Assembly: GCF_038049935.1 (NCBI RefSeq)
Contig: NZ_CP145886.1
Location: 682,001 to 746,000, forward strand
Source: Rossellomorea sp. y25
GTDB taxonomy: Bacteria > Bacillota > Bacilli > Bacillales > Bacillaceae_B
Length of the DNA: 64,000 nucleotides
Direction of reading: 5' to 3'
Shown here: positions 41,474-52,167 of the stretch, in pieces
How positions within the stretch are numbered: position 1 is the first letter of the stretch
Layout: each line of letters starts with the position of its first letter
Notes under the pieces: model-generated
What the model was told of the DNA's origin: nothing
What the model saw: the letters and a program-made list of their open reading frames with translations, nothing else
The model's database searches: none
Position numbers and translations under genes: made by a program

Positions 41474-41505
41474 AAAAGCTTAGAGACCGGCTCTAAGCTT
41501 TTATC
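41474..41505. terminator. Rho-independent terminator
   Basis: AAAAGCTTAGAG and CTCTAAGCTTTT form a perfect stem with a 5-nt loop, usable on both strands. It should end the TetR transcript that comes from the right. Confidence 0.82.
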
Positions 41506-41525
41506 TATTCCCCTTAACCACCTAC

Positions 41526-42119
41526 CTATTCTCTGTATCCGGAGATTCCATACATCAGGATCCTCAGGATGACGTCATGTTTTTTCACGTCCTTCGGATC
41601 ACTGAAAAGGATGCTTTGTTCGGAGGAAACATCCTTTCGATACAACTCGATGATTTTCATGATGATATCATTGGGGACCTCATTGGAGATTGTTCCTTCT
41701 GATTTTGCATCATTGATGAACGCGGTAATCAATTCATACGTCCTGGTGATGAATTCCTGTTCGATCAGTTCCTTCATTTGAGGATCATTCATGATGAAGG
41801 AAATGAAATCGGGATGGAATTGACTTAATAACTCATTTTTGGTGAATATAAGTCCGGCTATCTTCTCTTCTGTAGAATCATCCGACTGGGTGATTTCTTC
41901 TGCCACATGTAACTGATTGGATAAGACCAATCGAACCACTTCAAGCATCAACCCTTCTTTATTCCCGAAGTAGTTGTAAATGGTCACCACCGAGACCTTT
42001 GCCTGTCCAGCAATTTCCCGAATAGAAACCTTGCTTGGGGAGAATGATTTAAATAAGACGAGAGCTGATTGGATAATCAGTTCTCTTTTTTTATCTGTAC
42101 GTGCTTTAAATCCGTCCAT
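41526..42119 (-). CDS. TetR/AcrR family regulator of the ABC exporter
   Basis: The N-terminal helix-turn-helix reads SIREIAGQAKVSVVTIYNYF and is followed by GNKEGLMLEVV. The remaining 140 residues are the variable ligand domain. At 197 residues it has the normal TetR size. It is transcribed away from an ABC exporter operon, and the 120-bp space between holds inverted repeats of GTTTCA and TGAAAC, so it most likely represses both itself and the exporter. Confidence 0.88.
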   Translation of the reverse strand: MDGFKARTDKKRELIIQSALVLFKSFSPSKVSIREIAGQAKVSVVTIYNYFGNKEGLMLEVVRLVLSNQLHVAEEITQSDDSTEEKIAGLIFTKNELLSQFHPDFISFIMNDPQMKELIEQEFITRTYELITAFINDAKSEGTISNEVPNDIIMKIIELYRKDVSSEQSILFSDPKDVKKHDVILRILMYGISGYRE

Positions 42120-42155
42120 TGCTTCACCTCAGAAAAAATTATAACAAAACGTTGA

Positions 42156-42221
42156 TTTTGTTTCAAAATATTATTATAATCATTTTTGTACCAAATGAAA
42201 CAAAAATATAAAAATGTTTCA
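42156..42221. promoter_or_regulatory. TetR operator candidates in divergent promoter region
   Basis: TTTTGTTTCA (42156-42165) and TGAAACAAAA (42196-42205) are exact complements, and a further GTTTCA lies at 42216-42221. The half-site GTTTCA/TGAAAC thus occurs three times between the divergent TetR and ABC genes. Confidence 0.5.
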
Positions 42222-42239
42222 AAATTAGGAGTGGATGAC

Positions 42240-43088
42240 ATGATTGCAATAGAAGCCAAAGGATTGACCTATTCATATGATGGGAAGTCAAACGCGGTGG
42301 ACCAGTTAACGTTTCAAGTGGAGAAAGGGGAAGTGTTCGGCTTTTTGGGTCCGAGTGGAGCCGGGAAGTCAACGACGATCAGACTGTTGACCAAACTGAT
42401 TGCCCCGCCACCGGGAAAGGTTTTTATACTCGGGCAGGATATGTCAAAAGCGAATCATTCGTTTTATAAAAAAATCGGGATTGCCTTTGAAAATGATGTC
42501 TTATACCCTACCCTTACCGGCTATGAGAACCTTATTTTTCACTCAAAGTTGTTTGGGACGGGAGAGGCAGAGGTGAATGACATCCTGAAAAAGATGGATC
42601 TTTACAAATCGAAGGATAAGAAGGCAGGGGAGTATTCCAAAGGGATGAAAACCAGGCTTGTTCTCGCCAGGGCCCTTGTCACCAATCCGGAAGTGCTTTT
42701 CATGGATGAGCCGACGTCGGGAATGGACCCGGAAATCGCGGCCTATGTCAGGGAAGTCATACGCAAAATGAACCAAAAGGGTACGACCATGTTCCTTACC
42801 ACACATGACATGAATGAAGCGGAAAAGCTTTGTGATCGCATCGCTTTTTTCAATAACGGAAAGATTGTAGAGCTTGATACGCCTGAAAGCTATAAGAAGC
42901 GATTCGGTGAAAAAACCGTCACAATCGAACAGAGCGGGAAGAAGCATACCTTTACGCAAGATGGTGATCTGACATCCCTTCTTGCCATGATTGGAAGCAA
43001 AGAATTCGAGAGTATCCATTCCCAGGAAGCAAGCCTGGAAGAGATTTTCATCAAGGTAGTGGGCCGGGGACTGAAGGGGGGAGCATAA
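42240..43088 (+). CDS. ABC transporter ATP-binding protein
   Basis: The start is the ATG behind TAGGAGTGGATGAC, giving 282 residues. It has Walker A GPSGAGKSTT, an ABC signature of the form YSKGMKTRL (in place of LSGGQ, common in ABC-2 exporters) and Walker B VLFMDEPTSGMDPE, then the H-loop TTHDMNEAE. It powers export by the two membrane proteins encoded next. The gene ends in an overlap with the permease start (TAATG). TetR control is likely. Confidence 0.9.
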   Translation: MIAIEAKGLTYSYDGKSNAVDQLTFQVEKGEVFGFLGPSGAGKSTTIRLLTKLIAPPPGKVFILGQDMSKANHSFYKKIGIAFENDVLYPTLTGYENLIFHSKLFGTGEAEVNDILKKMDLYKSKDKKAGEYSKGMKTRLVLARALVTNPEVLFMDEPTSGMDPEIAAYVREVIRKMNQKGTTMFLTTHDMNEAEKLCDRIAFFNNGKIVELDTPESYKKRFGEKTVTIEQSGKKHTFTQDGDLTSLLAMIGSKEFESIHSQEASLEEIFIKVVGRGLKGGA

Positions 43089-43792
43089 TGCTGAAAATGG
43101 AGTACCTGAAGCTGATCCGAAACAATGTGGTTGCACTGATCTTTGGTTATATCCTTATCATGTCGATCGGGATCAATATTCTGTCATATGGATTTCAGGA
43201 TGTTGACTGGGTAGCCCGATGGCTGCCGATTTTAACGATCTTTTATATTGTGATTCTCATCGACCTCTTATTTTGGATGGCGGCCATGCAGATTTCAGAG
43301 GACATGGAGACAAACATGATACAGGTCATGAGAACAAGCCGGAATATTGTCCAGTACTTTATGAGTAAACATATTCTGTTGCTTATCATCATTCTGGTCG
43401 CGGCCTTTCTCGCTGTGATTCCTGCAGCTCTCCAGATCGGATTTGTCCTGCAGTTTTTATATGTGACCTTCATTCTTTCGCTCTTTATGATCGCGAGTGG
43501 TGTTCTCCTTGCGATGATCGTGAAGAAACAAAGTGTTGTGATGCTTGCCGGGAGTGTAGTCACCGGATTTATCTTTGCCGTCATGGTCCGGCTCGTCTTC
43601 CCATTATGGAACATCCAGCCTGTACCATTTAACCCGTTTGAACCCTTCATTCAGGCATACTACAACCTCTATCTGGCAGATGGACCGGGAATGGAATCGT
43701 ATGTTGGCCTGACGGTTCTTGCAGTAGTATTCTATGCGGTCAGTCTTTTTATTTTTAAAAAGGTTACGTTTGACAGGGGGTTTCGATTATGA
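43088..43792 (+). CDS. ABC-2 type transporter permease, first subunit
   Basis: The 234-residue protein has six hydrophobic helices and the general form of ABC-2 exporter membrane subunits, with a cytoplasmic MQISEDMETNMIQVMRTSR segment (the coupling helix region) after the second helix. It starts at an ATG overlapping the ATPase stop and overlaps the next permease gene by 4 bp (ATGA). The two permeases probably form a heterodimer. The substrate is unknown. Confidence 0.8.
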   Translation: MLKMEYLKLIRNNVVALIFGYILIMSIGINILSYGFQDVDWVARWLPILTIFYIVILIDLLFWMAAMQISEDMETNMIQVMRTSRNIVQYFMSKHILLLIIILVAAFLAVIPAALQIGFVLQFLYVTFILSLFMIASGVLLAMIVKKQSVVMLAGSVVTGFIFAVMVRLVFPLWNIQPVPFNPFEPFIQAYYNLYLADGPGMESYVGLTVLAVVFYAVSLFIFKKVTFDRGFRL

Positions 43793-44745
43793 AGAGGGGA
43801 TTATCCATGTTTATCCAAAAAGATTTTACCCTGGCCAGACGGAATATTCTGATCTGGCTCATCATTCTCTTTCCCATCTTCACAGCATTCGGAGCTTCAG
43901 GGATCACCGATACGTATTCGGATACTCCGAAAATGGTGGTAATGAACGGGGAGCAGCTCGAGCATGATCTGCCTGCTGAAGTGAAGGTCCTGGTCGCAGA
44001 TTCCAAAGATGAAATGAAAAAGATGGTGTATGATCTCGATGCCAAGATTGGTATTTCAGATGGGGAATTGGTGACCGATGGCCGGGAGCCGAAAGAGGCG
44101 ATGAAAAAAGCAGAACAGATGCTAAAAGGAGAGCCTATCAATACCGCCACACTGAGCAAGGATTTATTTGAAAAGGTGTATGCGTTCAATTTATACGGGG
44201 CCTTCCTCTTTTTTGGAATCATCATTCTTTTCAGCTTAGTGGAAGAGAGGAAAAACAAGACGACGGAGCTTCAACATGTGCAGCCGGTCCACCCGGTCAT
44301 TCCGATCCTTTCCAAGGTGGTAATCGCCTCTTTGATCACTGTGATGGACTTTGCCATTTGCAGTTTCATATTAAATGTCCCGTTTCAATTGGGTCCAGTA
44401 TTGTTGATCATCGTGATTGGAATCCTCCTTGGAACCGTGCTTGGTATGGCCATGGCGTTTTATGCCTCAACCGAAACCCAGGCACTGGCGATCTTAAAGC
44501 CGGTGACACTCGTCTTCTTAATGGCCATTCCCGGATTGGGCTTTTTCCTGGGAGGCATCATGCATAGCGTGGCCATGGCGGATCCGTTCTATTGGCTTTT
44601 AAGATTGATTCACGGTCTCTATACAAATCAGTTGAACCCGATGTACGTGTACCTGAGCTTTATTGTTTCCCTTACTGCCCTAACTTTAATTGCCCTGAAT
44701 TGGCACCGCACGCCTTATGGGGTGAAGAAGCACCATAATGCCTAG
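43789..44745 (+). CDS. ABC-2 type transporter permease, second subunit
   Basis: The 318-residue protein begins with one helix (RRNILIWLIILFPIFTAFG), a hydrophilic outer domain of about 110 residues, and then five helices, the typical layout of larger ABC-2 permeases. EERKNKTTELQHVQPVHP is the cytoplasmic segment after the second helix. The ATG overlaps the stop of the previous gene. A terminator follows, so this is the last gene of the exporter operon. Confidence 0.82.
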   Translation: MKRGLSMFIQKDFTLARRNILIWLIILFPIFTAFGASGITDTYSDTPKMVVMNGEQLEHDLPAEVKVLVADSKDEMKKMVYDLDAKIGISDGELVTDGREPKEAMKKAEQMLKGEPINTATLSKDLFEKVYAFNLYGAFLFFGIIILFSLVEERKNKTTELQHVQPVHPVIPILSKVVIASLITVMDFAICSFILNVPFQLGPVLLIIVIGILLGTVLGMAMAFYASTETQALAILKPVTLVFLMAIPGLGFFLGGIMHSVAMADPFYWLLRLIHGLYTNQLNPMYVYLSFIVSLTALTLIALNWHRTPYGVKKHHNA

Positions 44746-44753
44746 AGTATAAT

Positions 44754-44800
44754 AAGGCAGGTACTGAGCGACCCGGTGCTCTTGGTACCTGCCTTTTGGG
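44754..44800 (+). terminator. Rho-independent terminator after ABC exporter operon
   Basis: AAGGCAGGTAC pairs with GTACCTGCCTT and is followed by TTGGGG; the loop is about 20 nt. Confidence 0.75.
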
Positions 44801-44830
44801 GTTTACCTGATCACGGAATCGGCAACCCTT

Positions 44831-44844
44831 AGGACATATGTCCT
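44831..44844. promoter_or_regulatory. Perfect 14-bp palindrome upstream of DMT-Crp operon
   Basis: AGGACATATGTCCT is its own complement. It sits about 55 bp before an operon that encodes a Crp/Fnr regulator, whose proteins bind palindromes of this kind, so autoregulation is a fair guess. The 5-4-5 spacing is shorter than a classic Fnr box. Confidence 0.5.
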
Positions 44845-44897
44845 TTCACAAAAATCGGTCCTCCTATTTAATAGAACAAAGAATAGGAGGATGAACG

Positions 44898-45323
44898 ATG
44901 AAAGGTGCTTTATTTGCGCTGCTTGGTGGACTTTGCATCACCATGCAGGGGATATTCAATGCAAGGATGAGTGACGCGATCGGCGGGTGGCATACGACTT
45001 CGATGGTTCACCTTGTGGCCTTTGTGATTGCGATGACGATCTATATGAAAGTAAGAGATGGCAAAGGAAAGAGCTTCAGGCAGGTGCCGTTCCTGTACTT
45101 GATCGGAGGATCGTTCGGTGTGACCGTGGTTTTCTCGGAACTGACGGCGATCCACATGATCGGCCCGGCATCGGCGATTGCGATCCTTCTCGTGGCACAG
45201 ATCGGGACAGCATTTCTCATCGAGTCACGTGGATGGTTCGGGGAGAAGAAGATCCCGGTTACGCCGAGGCAGGCAATTGGCCTCTCGATGATGCTTGCAG
45301 GGGTCGTCCTTTTCCAATTGTAG
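44898..45323 (+). CDS. DMT family transporter, DUF606/YdcZ type, first half
   Basis: This 141-residue protein has five hydrophobic helices and the family signature GALFALLGGLCITMQGIFNA at the first helix, with ELTAIHMIGPASAIAILLVA at the fourth. Half-size DMT transporters of the YdcZ type work as pairs. A second, similar gene lies at 46048, so the two products should form a heterodimer in the membrane. The ATG follows ATAGGAGGATGAACG. Confidence 0.83.
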   Translation: MKGALFALLGGLCITMQGIFNARMSDAIGGWHTTSMVHLVAFVIAMTIYMKVRDGKGKSFRQVPFLYLIGGSFGVTVVFSELTAIHMIGPASAIAILLVAQIGTAFLIESRGWFGEKKIPVTPRQAIGLSMMLAGVVLFQL

Positions 45324-45339
45324 AAGAAGGAGTTTTACG

Positions 45340-46035
45340 ATGAGAGAAATACAAGGGGGTTCCCCCCATCATTATATAAATCAATTCGAGCTGGAGGAGT
45401 TATTCCCGGCGGATTTCAGAAAGCATATCAAGGTGTATCACTTTGAAAAAGGGGACAATCTTTTTTCCACAGGGGAAGAACTCGACGAATTGTACTTCCT
45501 CATGGAGGGGAAAATCAAGATCTTCACCCATACACCGGAAGGAAAACTGTTGATCAACCGGTTCAAGCGTCCCCTTGCCCTGATCGGGGATGTGGAGTAT
45601 GCGAAAGGTACGGCGGTGCTCAATTCAGTGGAAGCCGTGACGGACGGAGTGTTCTTATCCGTGCCTTTCACCGATCTTTCAAGGCTTGAGAAAGAGAATC
45701 CCGCCATTATGCGATTTTTATTTGATACAGTGGCCCACAAGTTCTACACGGAATCACATATCACGAGCATGCACATGCTGTATCCCGTCGAAGTGCGCCT
45801 GGCGAGCTATTTACTATCCATATCAGAAGCAGGAGAAGGGACCATGTTCCATCAGGAAATGCATACGTCCAATCTCATGGAGCTCGCTGAATGGATCGGA
45901 ACCAGCTACCGCCACCTGAACCGGGTACTGAAGAAGATGGCAACGGATGATCTCATTGAACGGGTCAACGGTTCCATCACCATCAAAGATCTTGATAAAC
46001 TCAGCATCCTTGCGAAAGGAAACATCTATGAATAA
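45340..46035 (+). CDS. Crp/Fnr family regulator between two DMT genes
   Basis: The start is the ATG behind AGAAGGAGTTTTACG, giving 231 residues. Residues about 15-150 form the cyclic-nucleotide-type beta roll (FEKGDNLFSTGEELDELYFL, EGKIKIFT). The C-terminal winged helix contains LAEWIGTSYRHLNRVLKKM. No iron-sulfur Cys cluster of Fnr and none of the cAMP-contact residues of Crp are visible, so the ligand is unknown; it resembles YeiL-like regulators. It lies between two half-transporters and probably controls them. Confidence 0.87.
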   Translation: MREIQGGSPHHYINQFELEELFPADFRKHIKVYHFEKGDNLFSTGEELDELYFLMEGKIKIFTHTPEGKLLINRFKRPLALIGDVEYAKGTAVLNSVEAVTDGVFLSVPFTDLSRLEKENPAIMRFLFDTVAHKFYTESHITSMHMLYPVEVRLASYLLSISEAGEGTMFHQEMHTSNLMELAEWIGTSYRHLNRVLKKMATDDLIERVNGSITIKDLDKLSILAKGNIYE

Positions 46036-46047
46036 GGAGGGTCTCAT

Positions 46048-46524
46048 ATGATCGGAATTGCACTCGCCATCATGGCAGGAATCTTAATCAGTTTGCAAAA
46101 TGTATTCAACGCACGGGTCAGTGAAAAAACAGGCCCATGGGCAACGACGAGTTTGGTACTCGGCCTTGGTCTCGTCTGTTCACTGCCGGTCTTCTATACA
46201 ATGGAAGACAAAAGTCTGCTCGACTTCAGCGGGGTCGATCCCGTCTTTCTGTTCAGCGGCGTATTCGGTGTCGGCATCGTATTCTTCCTGATGAGGGGAG
46301 TCACGCTGATCGGCCCGGCGTATGCGATCTCGATCGCACTTATTTCTCAAATCACCATTGCATTTGTCGTCAATACAGGTGGATGGTTCGGTTTTGAACC
46401 TTCTGCCCTTTCCTGGGAGAAGATTCTTGGGATCGGATTGTTGATTGGCGGAGTGTTGGTTTATAAGTTGGAGAAGCGGACGGAAGTAGGAGAAGATGTT
46501 GTAGGTGAGAAAATTGGAGCATGA
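46048..46524 (+). CDS. DMT family transporter, DUF606/YdcZ type, second half
   Basis: The 158-residue protein has five helices and IALAIMAGILISLQNVFNAR at its start, in parallel with the protein at 44898-45323, and VTLIGPAYAISIALISQITI at the fourth helix. It ends in a charged tail. The ATG follows AAGGAGGGTCTCAT, 12 bp after the Crp/Fnr gene. It should pair with the first half to make a small-molecule exporter or importer of unknown substrate. Confidence 0.83.
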   Translation: MIGIALAIMAGILISLQNVFNARVSEKTGPWATTSLVLGLGLVCSLPVFYTMEDKSLLDFSGVDPVFLFSGVFGVGIVFFLMRGVTLIGPAYAISIALISQITIAFVVNTGGWFGFEPSALSWEKILGIGLLIGGVLVYKLEKRTEVGEDVVGEKIGA

Positions 46525-46544
46525 TTTTTATAGTAGGCAACGGG

Positions 46545-46585
46545 GACGGTTTTACTGCTTATGTAGCATAAAACCGTCTTTTTGT
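46545..46585 (+). terminator. Rho-independent terminator after DMT operon
   Basis: GACGGTTTTA and TAAAACCGTC form a stem followed by TTTTT; outer GCAAC and GTTGC may extend it. Confidence 0.8.
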
Positions 46586-46755
46586 TGCGCTCTAATAAGC
46601 GATGACATGGAGGTTCTGTTGAACATAAACCTGAACCCGATAGATACGCCTTTTCAAAAACCGGTCCAAATCCTGAAGAGGGTAAAGCTGCCTTCCGTGT
46701 AGATATGTATGCCCACCTAAAGAAAATTCGACAACTAGGATCAATTGTAGATAGA

Positions 46756-46861
46756 GGATTAATAAATAAATATTTGGATTAATAAATCCCAATCAGGATT
46801 AATAATCTGAAATGAGGATTGAAAATAATCCAATCCGGATCGATTACTCCGAGAAGGGATT
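46756..46861. repeat. 20-bp period array of GGATTAATAA motifs
   Basis: GGATT occurs at 46756, 46776, 46796 and 46816 with an exact 20-bp period, followed by GGATC at 46837 and GGATT at 46857. The first three units continue as AATAA. The rest of each unit is A/T-rich and not conserved. It occupies part of the 500-bp gene-free stretch between the DMT operon and katG. I see no gene elsewhere in that stretch. Confidence 0.8.
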
Positions 46862-47081
46862 GCTCACCAGGATTTCCACCCATATCCGGCCCCTCAGACC
46901 ATGTCCAGAATCCTACTTCAGCTTAAAAATAGACAATCTAACGTCATTTTTCGTCCAAAAGCAGTCCGAATATATGATGTGTTCATCAATGGCACACAAA
47001 GCCCAGACTTGCTGCTTCAAAAACCGATTGTATAAACCCAAACAGGGATTTCGAAAGTAAGAGGAAAAGATTATTGAACAG

Positions 47082-47120
47082 AAAACACGCCTCTTCCCAA
47101 CATGGAAGAGGCGTGTTTCG
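47082..47120. terminator. Strong terminator after katG
   Basis: AAACACGCCTCTTCC and GGAAGAGGCGTGTTT form a perfect 15-bp stem right after the katG stop codon. Confidence 0.9.
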
Positions 47121-47121
47121 T

Positions 47122-49338
<2,217 letters not shown>

Positions 49339-49412
49339 TTACAATTCTCCTTTCAGATATGGGACACTTGGTCGAATAAACCATTACCATTTGCTAGAGG
49401 TGAAGAGTTAGA

Positions 49413-49427
49413 TTATTATGATAATTC
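49413..49427 (-). promoter_or_regulatory. PerR/Fur-like box upstream of katG
   Basis: TTATTATGATAATTC matches the PerR consensus at about 10 of 14 defined positions and is a partial dyad about the central G. It is weaker than the ahpC site. Confidence 0.45.
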
Positions 49428-49553
49428 TTACTTGTATTATAGTGGACGATGAGTCTGATTCAAAGTGAGAAGTGTTCAATCGACGGATTTTTATGGAAAA
49501 TGTATCAAGTAGGAGGCTTCTTATAGAATAAGAGTAAGTCGAGGGGGAATAAC

Positions 49554-49667
49554 ATGAATGAAACAGATTTCGAATATGTCTTCTTAGGTGAAGGGACGGC
49601 TGGTCGGAACCTGTCCATTGATTCTACTTCCATGATAAAATATGTTGATAAAATGACTGACGGTTAG
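49554..49667 (+). CDS. Possible 37-aa ORF ahead of two-component system
   Basis: An ATG behind CGAGGGGGAATAAC opens a 37-codon frame that starts MNETDFEYVFLGEGTAGRN and ends KMTDG at a TAG only 11 bp before the response regulator start. The good ribosome binding site and tight linkage suggest a translated leader or small protein in the same transcript. It has no hydrophobic segment. I do not recognise it. Confidence 0.45.
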   Translation: MNETDFEYVFLGEGTAGRNLSIDSTSMIKYVDKMTDG

Positions 49668-49678
49668 GGTGTATGTAT

Positions 49679-50365
49679 ATGAAAGTGTTGTTGGTAGAAG
49701 ATGATCGGACGATTGCGGCAGGGTTGGAGTATTCGCTGCGTCAGGAGGAATATGAGACGATTCTTTGTTATGATGCGGAGTCTGCCAAAGCGATGATTCA
49801 TGGTCGGTTAGAAGAAATCGATTTATGTTTGTTTGATTTGTCGCTTCCTGATGGGAGCGGCTATGATTTGTGTGAGATGGTGAAGAAGCGGGACGATAAG
49901 CCGGTGATCTTTTTGACAGCGCTGGATGACGAAGTGAACGTCGTAATGGGGCTGGATATGGGAGCGGACGATTATATTACGAAACCGTTCCGGGTCCGTG
50001 AGCTGCTATCCCGTATCCGGTCGGTGCTCCGTCGATATCATAAGCAACCGGCACAGGCAAATGTGTGGATGGATATTGAGGATATCCGGATTAACACGTT
50101 AGAGGGCAAAGTGTATAAAAATGGTGACGAGGTAGTATTGACCGCTTTGGAATACCGGCTTCTCCTTATCTTTGCCAATCACGTCGGACAGGTTCTGACG
50201 AGGGCCCAGCTCCTCGATCGGATATGGGACGTGGCCGGTGATTTTGTCAACGATAACACGTTGACTGTTTATATCAAGAGGCTGCGCGAGAAGTTAGAGG
50301 ACCATCCGCAGCGGCCAACGATCATCAAGACCGTTCGCGGTATGGGATATAAGGCGGGGGATTAA
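49679..50365 (+). CDS. OmpR-family response regulator
   Basis: Residues 1-115 form the receiver domain, with acidic pocket VEDD, phosphorylated Asp at about residue 53 (LFDLSLPDG), Thr in FLTALDD and Lys in DYITKPF. Residues about 125-228 form the winged-helix DNA-binding domain, with TALEYRLLLIFANH and VYIKRLREKLED. I chose the second ATG, 7 nt behind GGGTG; one two codons earlier is possible. It is followed by its kinase after 1 bp. Confidence 0.9.
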   Translation: MKVLLVEDDRTIAAGLEYSLRQEEYETILCYDAESAKAMIHGRLEEIDLCLFDLSLPDGSGYDLCEMVKKRDDKPVIFLTALDDEVNVVMGLDMGADDYITKPFRVRELLSRIRSVLRRYHKQPAQANVWMDIEDIRINTLEGKVYKNGDEVVLTALEYRLLLIFANHVGQVLTRAQLLDRIWDVAGDFVNDNTLTVYIKRLREKLEDHPQRPTIIKTVRGMGYKAGD

Positions 50366-50366
50366 T

Positions 50367-51362
50367 ATGTGGCGGAATCGGGAAGTTCAATGGTTTTTCA
50401 TCAGCCTATTATCCATCAGTCTTGCGGCATTCGTATTGGCAGGTTTTCTGTTTTCGATTCGGGTTGCATGGTTTGTGCTGGTCACATCCGGCTTGCTCGC
50501 AGGATGCAACTTTTTCTTTACAAGGTGGCGATACGGTGAAATTGAAAAGCTGTCGGGTTATTTGAGAAAAATCAGCAGCGGGGATGACAGCCTCGATGTC
50601 CGGGATAACCAAGAAGGGGAGCTCAGCATATTAAAGAATGACATCTATAAGGTGACCTTGATGCTGTCTGAGCATCGTTCATTTTTAGAGAAGGACAAAC
50701 TCACCTTGACCAATGCCCTTTCTGACATCTCGCATCAGTTGAAGACACCTTTGACTTCGATGATGGTGATGGCCGATCTCTTAAGTGATAGCACATTGGA
50801 GGAATCCAAACGTGCCGAATTCACTCATCATATCCGGGTGCAGTTGGAGAGGATCGAATGGCTTGTCTCTTCCCTTTTGACATTATCCAAGATCGATGCA
50901 GGGACCATCGCCTTTAAGAAAGACACGGTGGCCGTCCGGGACCTGATTCAGAGGGCGGTGCAGCCTGTCTTGATTCCAATGGAAATTAAAGAGCAGACAT
51001 TGAACGTGAACGGGGACGAATCGGTCACGTTCATCGGTGATCTTCGCTGGACGGCCGAGGCCCTCATCAATATCCTGAAAAATGCTGTGGAGCACACGGG
51101 AGAAGGAGGGGTGATCTCCATTTCGTTTTCGGAGAATCCACTCTACACTGAAATCACCATTTCCGATAATGGAGACGGGATTCCAAAAGAAGATCTCCCA
51201 TACATATTCAGGCGTTTTTACAAGGGCAAGAATGCAAGTGACGACAGTGTCGGAATCGGTCTGGCGATGGCTTACAGCATCATCACCAGTCAGCAGGGGG
51301 ATCTTGAGGTCCGAAGTGAAAAAGGAAATGGGACCGTGTTTTCGATTAAATTTTATAAATAG
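50367..51362 (+). CDS. Sensor histidine kinase, intramembrane-sensing type
   Basis: Two adjacent membrane helices (about residues 11-30 and 33-52) have almost no outer loop, as in BceS-like kinases that sense through a partner transporter. Then come a linker, the phospho-acceptor box ALSDISHQLKTPLTSM (His at about residue 123) and a complete ATPase domain with NILKNAVEHTG, ISDNGDGIPKEDL and VGIGLAMAYS. The length of 331 residues fits. The downstream ABC transporter is the likely partner and target. Confidence 0.88.
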   Translation: MWRNREVQWFFISLLSISLAAFVLAGFLFSIRVAWFVLVTSGLLAGCNFFFTRWRYGEIEKLSGYLRKISSGDDSLDVRDNQEGELSILKNDIYKVTLMLSEHRSFLEKDKLTLTNALSDISHQLKTPLTSMMVMADLLSDSTLEESKRAEFTHHIRVQLERIEWLVSSLLTLSKIDAGTIAFKKDTVAVRDLIQRAVQPVLIPMEIKEQTLNVNGDESVTFIGDLRWTAEALINILKNAVEHTGEGGVISISFSENPLYTEITISDNGDGIPKEDLPYIFRRFYKGKNASDDSVGIGLAMAYSIITSQQGDLEVRSEKGNGTVFSIKFYK

Positions 51363-51408
51363 GAAGGTGTTTATTCTTGCTCCCCGTACCCACTAAAGTG
51401 AATAAATT

Positions 51409-51452
51409 GTCACTTTCATAGTCACTTTAAAGTCATATTGGACAGATATACT
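51409..51452 (+). promoter_or_regulatory. Response regulator direct repeats and -10 before ABC genes
   Basis: GTCACTTT at 51409, GTCACTTT at 51421 and GTCATATT at 51432 are direct repeats about one helical turn apart, as OmpR-type regulators prefer. A -10 TATACT lies at 51447-51452 and there is no good -35, so the repeats take the place of the -35 as in activated promoters. Confidence 0.6.
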
Positions 51453-51483
51453 GGGGTCTACATCAACATTATGGAGGTACCAA

Positions 51484-52167
51484 ATGAATATTTTACAAAT
51501 TGAAAATCTGTCTAAGATATATGGCAAGGGGGAGACGGCGGTCAAGGCACTGGATGATGTCTCATTCTCTGTGAAAAAGGGGGAATTCGTTGCGATCATC
51601 GGTCCTTCTGGATCGGGGAAATCCACCTTGCTTCACCTGCTTGGAGGCGTCGACCGTCCGACAAGTGGGAAAGTGCTGATCGATCAAACCGATATTTATC
51701 AATTGGATGAAACCCAGCTGGCTGTTTTCAGAAGAAGGCAGATCGGGTTGATTTATCAGTTCTACAATTTGATCCCGATCTTGACGGTGGAAGAGAACAT
51801 CACCCTCCCCATGTTATTGGATCAGCATAAAGTGGATCAAAAGCAGTTGACGGATCTAGTAACGACATTGGGCCTTCATGAAAGGCTGAACCACCTGCCG
51901 AACCAATTATCCGGTGGACAGCAACAGCGTGTATCCATCGGAAGAGCGCTGATCAGTAATCCTGCCATCATTCTCGCGGACGAGCCGACAGGAAATCTCG
52001 ACAGCAAAAACTCTACGGAAATCATCGAACTGTTAAAGATGTTCAACAAAACCTATAACCAGACATTGATCATCATCACCCACGATGAACGGATTGCGCT
52101 GCAGGCCGATCGTGTGATCGAAATCGCAGATGGAAAGGTCGCAAAGGATGAGGTGATCCGTCCATGA
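51484..52167 (+). CDS. ABC transporter ATP-binding protein, MacB/LolD type
   Basis: The 227-residue protein has Walker [11 protein letters not shown], signature [15 protein letters not shown], Walker [15 protein letters not shown] and the H-loop Thr-His-Asp. It belongs to the group that drives FtsX-like permeases, which move lipids, peptides or mechanical force rather than solutes. The ATG follows ATGGAGGTACCAA. Its stop overlaps the permease start (ATGA). The site at 51409-51452 suggests control by the preceding two-component system. Confidence 0.92.
   Translation: MNILQIENLSKIYGKGETAVKALDDVSFSVKKGEFVAIIGPSGSGKSTLLHLLGGVDRPTSGKVLIDQTDIYQLDETQLAVFRRRQIGLIYQFYNLIPILTVEENITLPMLLDQHKVDQKQLTDLVTTLGLHERLNHLPNQLSGGQQQRVSIGRALISNPAIILADEPTGNLDSKNSTEIIELLKMFNKTYNQTLIIITHDERIALQADRVIEIADGKVAKDEVIRP

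Noticed and set aside
41286..41474. 62-codon minus-strand frame upstream of the second DUF3231 gene
   Set aside because: No ribosome binding site, overlap with a terminator and with the DUF3231 start, and low-complexity content.
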